Assembly (NCBI GenBank): GCA_035351315.1 | Contig: DAOPVX010000001.1 | Span: forward strand, 57,783-121,782 | Length of the DNA: 64,000 nt | Direction of reading: 5' to 3' | From: UBA1359 sp029570385 | GTDB lineage: Bacteria > Patescibacteriota > Patescibacteriia > Patescibacteriales > Patescibacteriaceae | Shown here: positions 23,238 to 31,861 of the stretch, in pieces | Layout: every line of letters begins with the position of its first letter | Numbering within the stretch: the first letter of the stretch is position 1 | Notes under the pieces: generated by a model | Told to the model about the DNA's origin: nothing | What the model saw: the letters and a program-made list of their open reading frames with translations, nothing else | Databases searched by the model: none | Made by a program: the position numbers and the translations under genes

Positions 23238-25959
23238 GGTTAATAATGGCTGGTTGGTCTGTGATTCTTGTCACGGTGCCGGTTATATTGAGGGCATACC
23301 TTGCGCGACTTGCCACGGTCACGGCGTTGGCTGGTTTGGTGCTAGCCATTGGCTGTTTGTTGATTGGTCGTCTTCGTGGTTCGCTATTGGGCAAAAACAG
23401 TTTGGTCGGCGGATATTATTGATTTTAGATTTAGCGCTGTATTTATTAGCATTAAGCGGTTGGATTGTTTTAATTTGGCAGGTTGGCCAAGCTAGCAACT
23501 GGTTTATTGATTGGACACAAATCGGACAGGCGGCTTGGTGGCTAAAGCCAATTTGGCCCAGACGCTGGTTCGCTTGGTCGTTATTTTTTACTTTAGCGGT
23601 AATTTATCGGTTAATTCGTAATACACAAACAATTAAATTGCCGCAGTTGGATATTGACGAGCAATTATTGCCTCCAGCCGATTGGCTGGCTGTTTTTCAA
23701 TTACCTAAAAAACGTTTATTAAATCTCATTAATCAATTACCAGCGGAAGTTATTTTCAGTCTAGAACGAGCACTGTTGTTGTCAGCTAGCCATGGCCATA
23801 GCCAGATTACTGCCGAACATTGGTTTCAGGTTCTCTTGGCTGATCCAACGGTTAAATCATTATTATTTAGGCTTAATTTAGATGGCAAGGCGATTGCCGA
23901 TAAACTGAACAAGCATCAAACTAAAGATAAGCTTAAAATTCAGTCGATTAGTTTATCAATTGAAGTTAGGTCAGCCATAATTCAGGGGGTGGCTAGCGCT
24001 TGGTCTTTGGGTGAGGTGCCGCTGACGGTTGATTTTTTGGCACCGTTGATTAAACAAAGCCAATTAGTTAAAGAAATTATTTATGATACTGGCGCCAAAG
24101 AGGATAAGTTCAGTGATGTGGCTAACTGGTTTCATATTAACCGTCGCTTAGCTAAAACTTATTTACAGATTAGAGATTCGGCGCAATTCAAACCCGGTTC
24201 CAATATGGATCGGGCTTATACGGCCGTGGCCACACCGTTCTTAAATCAATATTCTTATGATTTGACTTTAGCGGCCAAGAATAACCAATTACCACTCTGC
24301 GTAGCGCGGACAAATGAGCTTAATCAAATTTTAGAAGCTTGGTCAGCCGGCCGAATGGGTGTGGTTCTGGTCGGTCCGGAGGGGGTGGGTAAGAAATCAT
24401 TAGCCTACGGTTTAGCCCAATTAATGGTAGCTGAAGATGTGCCGGTTTTTTTACAAGATAAACGATTGGTTGAGATTGATCTGGCAACCTTATTAGGTGG
24501 GTCTGGTCCAGAAGAAGCTCAGAGTAAGTTAGCTATAATTATTTCCGAAGTTAATCAGGCGGGTAATATAATTTTATTTATTGACGGGATTGAAAAAATT
24601 GCCGGCCTGTCCAGCGGTCAAGAACAAAGTTTGGATTTGTCAGATATTTTGGCTAACGCCCTGCAGCGCGGGGCCTTACGGTGTTTAACTACCGTTGACC
24701 CAGTTAATTACCAAGAACATTTAGCCAAACGAGCCATTGGCGCTAATTTGGCCAAAATTGATATTGCTGAACCAGACAATCAACAGATGATGACCATTGC
24801 GGAAAGTTGGGCGAGTTATTGGGAAAGACGGTTAGGAGTTATTTTTACCTATGCCGCTTTAGAAACGGCTAAATTAGCCAGCCAGCGCTATGCTTCAGAC
24901 CCGGCACAACCAGCTCGTTTTTTAAGTGTTCTGGAAGCATCAGCCCGACAAGCTGCTAAACAGGCTGCGCCACGACTCGTTAGTGATGAAGTAGTTCGAG
25001 CTTATGCTAGCCAAGCCTTTGGTGTGCCGATGCAACAGGTTGGTCAGCAAGAAAGCGAGCTATTATTAAATTTAGAAGAAACAATTCATCAGCGTTTAAT
25101 TGGTCAAGAAGAGGCGGTTGATATGGTGGCGGCCAGCTTGCGTCGGGCTCGGGTGGAATTGCGGGATATTAGTAAACCGATTGCTAACTTTTTATTTTTA
25201 GGTCCGACCGGTGTCGGTAAAACTGAGTTAGCTAAAACATTGGCTGAAGTTTATTTTGGTGATGAAAATTCAATGATTCGGCTGGATATGAGTGAATATC
25301 AACAACCAGATAGTGTTAATAAGATGATCGGCGGCAATGGTGAAACTGGCTATCTAACTGAGGCGGTGCGTCAAAAACCATTTAGTTTGGTTTTGTTAGA
25401 CGAATTGGAAAAAGCTCATCCTGATATTTTGAATTTATTTTTGCAAGTTTTTGATGATGGCCGCCTAACTGATGCTCAAGGCCGAACGATTGATTTCAGT
25501 AATACCATTATTATTGCCACCTCTAATGCTGGAGCGTTGTATATTCGTGAACAAGTCAAGGCTGGGGCTGATCTTAGTACTATTCGCCAATGGGTAATGG
25601 ATAATGAATTAGTTAAAGTAATGCGGCCGGAATTGATTAATCGTTTTGACGGCGTGATTGTTTTTAGACCGCTTAATATTGAAGATATGCAAGCAATTGC
25701 CCGATTGCAGTTAAATAAAATCGGCCGTCAATTGGCCGATAAGAATATTAATTTTCAGGTTAGCGATCAGGGTTTAATTTATTTGGCTAAAGCCGGCTTT
25801 GATCCGGAATATGGCGCTCGGCCGCTGAAGCGTTTACTGCAAGATACCATCAATAACACTTTGGCCGAACATCTTTTAGCGAAGACTTTAAAACGCCGTG
25901 ACACTGTTTTAATTAATGATCAAGGCCAAGTCGAGATAGTTCCCGGAGTTAAATTGTAG
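23221..25959 (+). CDS. Membrane-anchored double-AAA+ Clp-like ATPase with N-terminal zinc finger
   Basis: 912 aa. Order: DnaJ-like double CxxC (Cys14, 17, 28, 31 in CDSCHGAGYIEGIPCATCHGHG), two membrane segments (about residues 62-85 and 118-135), a ClpN-like helical region (about 170-320), AAA1 and AAA2. AAA1 Walker A is GPEGVGKKS (about 385-393), but Walker B reads LFIDGIEKI: Asp455 is followed by Gly456 where the catalytic Glu should be. AAA2 is intact: GPTGVGKTE (661-669) and LLDELEKAHP (Asp727-Glu728), with GARPLKRLLQ at the end. A typical coiled-coil M domain is absent. So probably an unfoldase with a non-hydrolysing first ring, held at the membrane by a substrate-binding zinc finger. 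Different from the soluble ClpB at 42367. Confidence 0.85.
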   Translation: MVKNRKVNNGWLVCDSCHGAGYIEGIPCATCHGHGVGWFGASHWLFVDWSSSWFAIGQKQFGRRILLILDLALYLLALSGWIVLIWQVGQASNWFIDWTQIGQAAWWLKPIWPRRWFAWSLFFTLAVIYRLIRNTQTIKLPQLDIDEQLLPPADWLAVFQLPKKRLLNLINQLPAEVIFSLERALLLSASHGHSQITAEHWFQVLLADPTVKSLLFRLNLDGKAIADKLNKHQTKDKLKIQSISLSIEVRSAIIQGVASAWSLGEVPLTVDFLAPLIKQSQLVKEIIYDTGAKEDKFSDVANWFHINRRLAKTYLQIRDSAQFKPGSNMDRAYTAVATPFLNQYSYDLTLAAKNNQLPLCVARTNELNQILEAWSAGRMGVVLVGPEGVGKKSLAYGLAQLMVAEDVPVFLQDKRLVEIDLATLLGGSGPEEAQSKLAIIISEVNQAGNIILFIDGIEKIAGLSSGQEQSLDLSDILANALQRGALRCLTTVDPVNYQEHLAKRAIGANLAKIDIAEPDNQQMMTIAESWASYWERRLGVIFTYAALETAKLASQRYASDPAQPARFLSVLEASARQAAKQAAPRLVSDEVVRAYASQAFGVPMQQVGQQESELLLNLEETIHQRLIGQEEAVDMVAASLRRARVELRDISKPIANFLFLGPTGVGKTELAKTLAEVYFGDENSMIRLDMSEYQQPDSVNKMIGGNGETGYLTEAVRQKPFSLVLLDELEKAHPDILNLFLQVFDDGRLTDAQGRTIDFSNTIIIATSNAGALYIREQVKAGADLSTIRQWVMDNELVKVMRPELINRFDGVIVFRPLNIEDMQAIARLQLNKIGRQLADKNINFQVSDQGLIYLAKAGFDPEYGARPLKRLLQDTINNTLAEHLLAKTLKRRDTVLINDQGQVEIVPGVKL

Positions 25960-25966
25960 TTGATTT

Positions 25967-27282
25967 ATGATTAAAGAAAATATTAATCAACCATTGGCGG
26001 AAAAAATTAATGACCAAGAAGCGATTTTGCAGATTATTGAAGATGTTGGTTTTAATCCCAATGAATTCGTTGATTTGGACCACCACGACATAGCCCTCAG
26101 ACTTATTGAAGCTGGAGAAAGTTATTCAGTTGTCAGCAACCTAGACAAATTTAGCGGTCTGGATTATAACGACATAGCTCTTAAAATAATTGAAGCCGGA
26201 GAAGGTCGTTTAATCGCCCGTAACCTAGACAAATTTAGCGGCTTAGATCATAACGACATAGCCTTGAGACTTATTGAGGCTGGAGAAGGTGGTTCAGTCG
26301 CCCGTAACTTAGATAAATTTAACAGTTGTTTGAATCAAGACATAGCCTTAAGGCTTATTGAGACTGGCAACGGTGGTTCAGTCGCCAGTAACCTAGATAA
26401 ATTTAGCAACTTGGACTATAACGATATAGCTTTAAAACTTATTGAGGCTAGAGAAGGTAGTTCAGTTGCTGATAATCTAGACAAATTTAGTGGTCTGGAT
26501 CATAAAGATATCGCTCTCAGACTTATTGAAGCTGGCAATGGTTATTCAGTCGCCAGTAACCTAGATAAATTTAGCAACTTGGACTATAACGATATAGCTT
26601 TAAAACTTATTGAGGCTAGAGAAGGTAGTTCAGTTGCTGATAATCTAGATAAATTTAGTGGTCTGGATCATAGCGATATAGCTATCAGGCTTATTGAGGC
26701 TGGAGAAGGTGGTTCAGTTGCCAGTAATTTAGATAAATTTACTGGTCTAGACCATAAAGACACAGCTCTTAAAATAATTGAGGCTGGAAATGGTGATTCA
26801 ATTACCCGTAATTTAGATAAATTTAGCGGTTGTTTGAATCAAGATATAGCTTTAAGACTTATTGAGACTGGCAATGGTGGTTCAGTCGCTAGTAACCTAG
26901 ACAAATTTACTGGTCTAGGCCATAAAGACATAGCTCTCAGACTTATTGAAGCTGGCAATGGTGGTTCAGTTGCTTATAATTTAGACAAATTTAGCGGTCT
27001 GGATTATAACGATATAGCCCTTCAAATAATTAATGCCGGATACGGTGATTCAGTCGCTAGTAACCTAGATAAATTTAGAGGTCTAGATCATAAAGATATA
27101 GCTCTTAAAATAATTGAGGCCGGAAAGGGTGACTCAATCGCCCGTAACCTAGACAAATTTAGCGGTTTGAATCATAACGACATAGCCTTGAGACTTATGG
27201 AGGCCGGAGAAGGTTATTCAATCATCTGTAACCTAGACAAATTTAGCGGTTTGAATCATAACGACATAGCCTTGAGACTTAT
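25967..27282 (+). CDS. 28-residue-repeat protein, 5' part up to assembly gap
   Basis: Residues 1-40 (MIKENINQPLAEKINDQEAI...) form a short cap, then 14 full repeats of 28 aa and the start of a fifteenth, with consensus DIALRLIEAGEGGSVARNLDKFSGLDHN. Each unit predicts two short helices (IALRLIEAG and GSVARNLDKF), so the whole should fold as an alpha-solenoid. No signal peptide or membrane segment, so probably cytoplasmic. Some units have the variant end SGCLNQ. The gene runs into the N gap and surely continues at 27383-29439. Similar repeats occur in patescibacterial proteins of unknown role (recalled, not searched). Confidence 0.75.
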
Positions 27283-27828
27283 NNNNNNNNNNNNNNNNNN
27301 NNNNNNNNNNNNNNNNNNNNNNNNNNNNNNNNNNNNNNNNNNNNNNNNNNNNNNNNNNNNNNNNNNNNNNNNNNNNNNNNNNGTAACCTAGACAAATTTA
27401 GCGGTTTGAATCATAACGACATAGCCTTGAGACTTATTGAGACTGACAACGGTGGTTCAGTGGCCCGTAACCTAGATAAATTTAGCAACTTGGACTATAA
27501 CGATATAGCTTTAAAACTTATTGAGGCTAGAGAAGGTAGTTCAGTTGCTGATAATCTAGATAAATTTAGTGGTCTGGATCATAACGATATAGCCATCAGG
27601 CTTATTAAAGCTGGAGAAGGTGGTTCAGTCGTTTATAACTTAGGCAAATTTAGCGGCTTGGACTATAACGATATAGCCTTGAGGCTTATTGAGGCTGGAG
27701 AAGGTTATTCATTCGCCCGCAATTTAGATAAAATTAGCGGTTGTTTGAATCAAGATATAGCTTTAAGACTTATTGAGGACGGACAACGTTATTCAATAAT
27801 TGGTTGTTTAGACAAATTTCACTTATCT
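26087..27828 (+). repeat. Tandem 84-bp repeats (28 codons), about 20 visible units
   Basis: In-frame 84-bp units encoding the 28-aa repeat, interrupted by the gap. A two-unit block of about 100 bp recurs nearly unchanged near 26402, 26570 and 27480 (SNLDYNDIALKLIEAREGSS...), which indicates recent duplication or gene conversion and explains the assembly break. Confidence 0.9.
27283..27382. other. Assembly gap of 100 N
   Basis: Exactly 100 N, the standard placeholder for unknown length. Aligning the repeat phase on both sides, the true missing length should be 29 + 84n nt; 100 does not fit and wrongly shifts the frame. Confidence 0.97.
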
Positions 27829-29439
27829 TCTTTAGATTTTTATTCTGGGATGAAAAATATTTATCCAGATTTTTTTACAAAGCTAGAGAGTCAATTACCA
27901 AATTTAGTGAAGTATCTAGCTAATTCCGCAGAATTATTGCTTAATCTCTTTAGCTATGAAGACAACTTAACAAAGATTGAGCAGAGCCTTAAGGGTAATC
28001 CATTTTTAATTAAAGCTATTGACGATAATCCTCGCTATGGTATTCGATTGGCCATGAAATATTACCAATTTGATCCAACTGCTCAACAAGAGATTAAGGA
28101 GCTATTTGATGCGGAAACAAAGATAATTCAAGATCATCCCGATGTAGATAAACAATCGTTAGAATTTAGGCGTTTAATGCAAAACCATTTAACGGAGTTT
28201 GGGAACAATGCGGATATTTTAAATGAATTAACAAGGCGCGGAGTTAATGTTGAGCAATGGCTCAATTATAATGAACAGCTTTATTTTACTTTGGGCGAGC
28301 AAGAAGATGTTAAATTCTCTGACAAAATAAAAACACCAATAATTCGCGTTAAAGAAACTTTGGATCGGTACAAAGCGTCAATTACCAATGTGCTGACTGA
28401 TTACAAGGCTGAATTACAAGCTTCGTTTATTTCTAATCCGGAAGAAGCCGAATTGCGTCAGAAGATTAATGAATTACAAGCTAGAATGGCGAATGAACCT
28501 AACGAACAAAAAAAACAGGGCATGAATCAGGGGATTATTAGTTTGCAGACTAAAATTGATAAGTTAAAACCAGTCAATGCTTGGAGCCGAATTCAAAGCG
28601 ATATCTTTAGGTTACGATCAATGATGGACAATATCTTTAAATTTTATGATCTTTGCGCCGAAAATGAGGCTAATTTGGAAAATATTAAAGATCGCGCCAG
28701 CTTAATTAAAGAAAAAGATCAATTACAAAAAAACATAGCTCAATTAAAGGTTAATTTTATTGAATTTGAAGCATTTTTTGATACCTATCAGGCTAAATTG
28801 GCGGAATTAATTGCTCCGATTTTAGGCCAAGATCGCGCCGATGCTCTATTGCAGGAAAGCGTTGAGGTGGTTGGTGAAGAGTTGCATCATTATAATACTG
28901 ACAAGGACACTCTTAAAAGTATTTTTAATGACCGAGAAGCGGATAATAAATTAAAGGGTCGAGAAATGAGAGTAGCGATTGCTTCTCGCAGCACGCAAGA
29001 TCTTTATTTAGGTAATTATTGTCCATGCTGTATTTGTATTGATAGCGCCCATCATGGCGCTGAGTCGCCAATTGCCGATTATGTGACTGATTTAGGCATA
29101 CAAAATATTGTAGTTTATGATGAAAAAAAGAATGTTCCAGTAGTTGTTTGCTGGACATTTATCGGCGAAAACAGCCCGACCGGTGAGCCGATTATGGTTA
29201 TTGATAATATTGAGGCCAATACCGAGTATTCCGTAGATTACGGTCAGCAAATTAGCGATAATATTGCTCGTTTTGTGAATAATTATGCTCAATCTTCTGG
29301 CATCCAAACAATTATTCAAGGTCCCCATAATAATGATTTAGAAGTTTTCCCGCTCCAAAAAGTCCAAAACAAATTAGGAGAACTTTATAACAGAGAAGGT
29401 GGATATTATCTTGAGGCTGAGAATAAAGATTACGATTAA
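27383..29439 (+). CDS. 28-residue-repeat protein, 3' part with unknown C-terminal domain
   Basis: Continues the gene at 25967-27282. After the gap come the end of one unit and five more repeats, the last ones diverging. Next is a helical region with predicted coiled coils (around EAELRQKINELQARMANEPN and LIKEKDQLQKNIAQLKVNF) and a C-terminal domain of about 170 residues. It has a Cys cluster (YLGNYCPCCICIDSAHHG), alternating strands (IQNIVVYDEKKNVPVVVCWTF, PIMVIDNIEAN) and TIIQGPHNNDLEVFPL. This strand-helix pattern recalls a GNAT-like fold, but no catalytic motif is recognised. Together the two parts encode at least 1,100 aa. The ATG at 27406 is internal. Confidence 0.75.
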
Positions 29440-29472
29440 GGTTGGGGGTTGGCTAGATAATTAAAAGAACAC

Positions 29473-29501
29473 TTGCCAAATTTTGGCTTTTAGTATATAA
29501 T
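29473..29501 (+). promoter_or_regulatory. greA promoter
   Basis: TTGCCA (29473-29478), 17-bp spacer, perfect TATAAT (29496-29501). Transcription start near 29508. Confidence 0.8.
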
Positions 29502-29519
29502 GGGCGTTATTGTTTTTGG

Positions 29520-29547
29520 CGCGAAGTATTATTTCGCGTCTTTTATT
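29520..29547 (+). promoter_or_regulatory. Terminator-like hairpin in the greA leader
   Basis: CGCGAA (29520-29525) / TTCGCG (29533-29538) with a 7-nt loop, followed by TCTTTTATT. It lies between promoter and ATG (29564), so it looks like an attenuator. greA of E. coli also has an early terminator in its leader, but homology is not implied. Confidence 0.5.
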
Positions 29548-29563
29548 AAAAGTGTTTAGAATT

Positions 29564-30019
29564 ATGAATGAACAAATCATTTCCCGTGATGGTTATCAAA
29601 AATTAGTTGAAGAATTAGAGCTATTAAGCACCGAACGGCGCCGAGAAATTGCCGAGCGGATTGAACGGGCCAAAGAATTAGGTGATTTAAGCGAGAACGC
29701 TGAATATAGCGATGCTAAAGAAGCGCAGGCTTTTAATGAAGGCCGGATTTTGGAATTGTCCAATTTATTAAAAAGTTTAATTGTGGTTGATGGCCAGACT
29801 AATGGCAAAGTGGGTATGGGTTCGCGGTTAATAGCTAAGAGCGGGTCAACTACTAAAGAATTTACTATTGTGAGTTTTAATGAGGCCGATCCATTCAGCG
29901 GTAAGATTTCTAATGAATCGCCTCTGGGTCAAGCCTTTTTGGGTCATATTGCCGGCGATAAAGTTAAGGTTCAGACGCCGCGCGGCGAGATTGAATATCA
30001 GATTGTCAGCGTTGATTAA
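29564..30019 (+). CDS. greA: Transcription elongation factor GreA
   Basis: 151 aa from the ATG at 29564 (MNEQIISRDGYQKLVEELEL), chosen because upstream codons fall in the leader. The N-terminal coiled coil (about residues 8-75) carries the acidic tip GDLSENAEYSDAKEAQ, with the Asp and Glu that reach into RNA polymerase to promote cleavage of backtracked RNA. The C-terminal FKBP-like domain ends in SPLGQAFLGHIAGDKVKVQTPRGEIEYQIV. Normal length 150-160. Confidence 0.96.
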   Translation: MNEQIISRDGYQKLVEELELLSTERRREIAERIERAKELGDLSENAEYSDAKEAQAFNEGRILELSNLLKSLIVVDGQTNGKVGMGSRLIAKSGSTTKEFTIVSFNEADPFSGKISNESPLGQAFLGHIAGDKVKVQTPRGEIEYQIVSVD

Positions 30020-30042
30020 TTTTTAGGATCAGCTTATTTTAT

Positions 30043-30079
30043 AACCGCTTGGTCAGACTGGCTGGGCGGTTTTGTTTTT
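30043..30079 (+). terminator. greA terminator
   Basis: AACCGC (30043-30048) / GCGGTT (30066-30071) with inner pairing, then TTGTTTTTG. The T tract abuts the -10 of pyrG. Confidence 0.75.
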
Positions 30080-30087
30080 GCTATAAT
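30079..30087 (+). promoter_or_regulatory. pyrG extended -10 promoter
   Basis: TTTTTGC-TATAAT: extended -10 with TATAAT at 30082-30087, about 32 nt before the pyrG ATG. No clear -35; the upstream side is the greA terminator. Confidence 0.65.
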
Positions 30088-30118
30088 CAAACTAAGGATT
30101 ATTATTTAATTTTGCGAT

Positions 30119-31792
30119 ATGATTTCAAAGAAAACTCGCCCTATTAAGACGAAATATATTTTTGTAGTTGGCGGCGTAATGTCTGGCGTTGGCAAGGGGG
30201 TTACGGCGGCCTCTATCGGTCGCATTTTGATTAATCGTGGTTATAAGGTGAGCGCTATTAAGATTGATCCTTATATTAATGTTGACGCTGGCACGATGAA
30301 TCCGATTGAACACGGCGAAGTCTTTGTGACTGAGGACGGCGACGAAACCGATCAGGACATTGGCAATTATGAACGATTTTTGAATGGTAATATCTATAAA
30401 GAAAACTACATGACCACTGGTCGAATTTACCAGACGGTTATTGAGCGTGAACGCAATTTGGGTTATGGTGGCAAATGTGTTCAAGTAGTGCCCCATATTC
30501 CGATGGAAGTGCGCGATCGGATCAAGGCGGCGGTCAAAAAAACTGGCGCGGAAATTATAATTACTGAAATCGGCGGCACAGTTGGCGAATATGAGAACTT
30601 GCTCTTTTTGGAGGCGGCTCGGATTATGAAATTACAGGACCCTAAGAGTGTTTTGTTTGTAATGGTCAGCTATTTACCAGTACCCCATAAAATTGGTGAG
30701 ATGAAAACCAAACCAACGCAGCACGCAGTGCGGGCGCTTAATTCGGCCGGCATTCAGCCTGATTTTATTGTCGCCCGCTCAGATACGCCCATTGATGAAC
30801 TGCGTCGTAAAAAGATTGCTATCCATTGCAATATTCATAATGATGATGTGATTGCCGCCCCGGATATTGACTCAATCTATGATGTGCCGGCCAATTTTGA
30901 AAAGAATCATTTGTCATTTAAAATATTAAAACATTTTGGCCTCAAGCCCAGGTGCAATGACTCGGCGGCTTGGCGAATGATGTCAGAAAAAGTCAAGGAA
31001 GCCAAGCGCGGTCAGCAGACGGTTAAAATCGGTATAGTCGGCAAGTATTTCGCTTCAGGCGATTTCTGTTTAACTGATTCATATATTAGTGTTATTGAAG
31101 CCTTGAAACACGCTGGAGTAGCTAATAATTGTCGGCCGCAGTTAGGATGGCTGAGTGCCGAAGAGGTTGAAGAAAAAGGAGTAGGCATTCTCAAGGGTTA
31201 TGATGGTATTGTTGTGCCGCAGGGCTGGGGTCGTCGTGGCCATGAGGGTAAGATTAAGACTATTGAATATTGTCGCACTCATAAGGTACCTTACTTCGGT
31301 TTGTGTTATGGTATGCAAATGGCGGTGGTTGAGTTTGCTCGTAATGTTTGCGGCCTAAAAGGCGCTAATAGCTTAGAGGCTGATCCGAAGACTAAGCATC
31401 CGGTTATTAATATTATGCTCGGGCAAGCTGAATTATTAACTAAAAGACAATACGGCGGCACTATCCGCCTCGGTGGCTGGCCGTGCCAGTTAGTGCCTGG
31501 AACGCATCTGGCTAAGGTTTATGCCAAGAAATTTGGCCCTGAGACTAAGGTGGTTAGTGAACGTCACCGCCATCGCTATGAACTTAATAATGATTATCGG
31601 GAAATATTAGAGAAAGGCGGCTTGACTATTGCTGGCACTTCGCCGGACGGACGGATTGTGGAGGCAATTGAGATTACGGATCATCCGTTTTTTATCGGGA
31701 CGCAATTTCATCCGGAGTATATTTCACGACCGCTAGATCCGCATCCTTTATTTATTGAGTTCATTAAAGCTTGCTGGAAGAATAAAAAATAA
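30119..31792 (+). CDS. pyrG: CTP synthase
   Basis: 557 aa, normal length. The amidoligase domain begins KYIFVVGGVMSGVGKGVTAASIGRIL (P-loop) and holds DPYINVDAGTMNPIEHGEVFV. The class I glutaminase domain (about residues 300-550) has the nucleophile Cys in YFGLCYGMQMAVVEFAR and the His-Glu pair in GTQFHPEYISRP. Converts UTP to CTP with glutamine and ATP. Stands alone with its own promoter and terminator. Confidence 0.97.
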   Translation: MISKKTRPIKTKYIFVVGGVMSGVGKGVTAASIGRILINRGYKVSAIKIDPYINVDAGTMNPIEHGEVFVTEDGDETDQDIGNYERFLNGNIYKENYMTTGRIYQTVIERERNLGYGGKCVQVVPHIPMEVRDRIKAAVKKTGAEIIITEIGGTVGEYENLLFLEAARIMKLQDPKSVLFVMVSYLPVPHKIGEMKTKPTQHAVRALNSAGIQPDFIVARSDTPIDELRRKKIAIHCNIHNDDVIAAPDIDSIYDVPANFEKNHLSFKILKHFGLKPRCNDSAAWRMMSEKVKEAKRGQQTVKIGIVGKYFASGDFCLTDSYISVIEALKHAGVANNCRPQLGWLSAEEVEEKGVGILKGYDGIVVPQGWGRRGHEGKIKTIEYCRTHKVPYFGLCYGMQMAVVEFARNVCGLKGANSLEADPKTKHPVINIMLGQAELLTKRQYGGTIRLGGWPCQLVPGTHLAKVYAKKFGPETKVVSERHRHRYELNNDYREILEKGGLTIAGTSPDGRIVEAIEITDHPFFIGTQFHPEYISRPLDPHPLFIEFIKACWKNKK

Positions 31793-31799
31793 ATTTTTC

Positions 31800-31828
31800 T
31801 TTACTTCCCACTCTAAATTAGCTACAAT
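31800..31828 (+). promoter_or_regulatory. lysS promoter overlapping the pyrG terminator
   Basis: TTTACT (31800-31805), 17-bp spacer, TACAAT (31823-31828). Transcription would start near 31835, inside the 5' arm of the hairpin at 31824-31857. Confidence 0.6.
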
Positions 31829-31861
31829 ATAACCAGTTTAATTACTGGTTATATTGTTTTT
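31824..31861 (+). terminator. pyrG terminator abutting the lysS start codon
   Basis: A 14-bp perfect stem, 31824-31837 with 31844-31857, around a TTAATT loop, followed by a T tract to 31861. The ATG of lysS is the next base. Confidence 0.75.

Noticed and set aside
23024..23422. 132-codon plus-strand ORF
   Set aside because: Overlaps the Trp-rich membrane protein and the zinc-finger start of the Clp-like gene in another frame; its product lacks recognisable features.
27282..27406. Frameshift or pseudogene in the repeat protein
   Set aside because: The shift is caused by the arbitrary 100-N placeholder; repeat phase is consistent on both sides.
26087..27828. Regular 84-bp repeats as a CRISPR array
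   Set aside because: Repeats are in-frame, have no unique spacers, and encode a consistent 28-aa unit.
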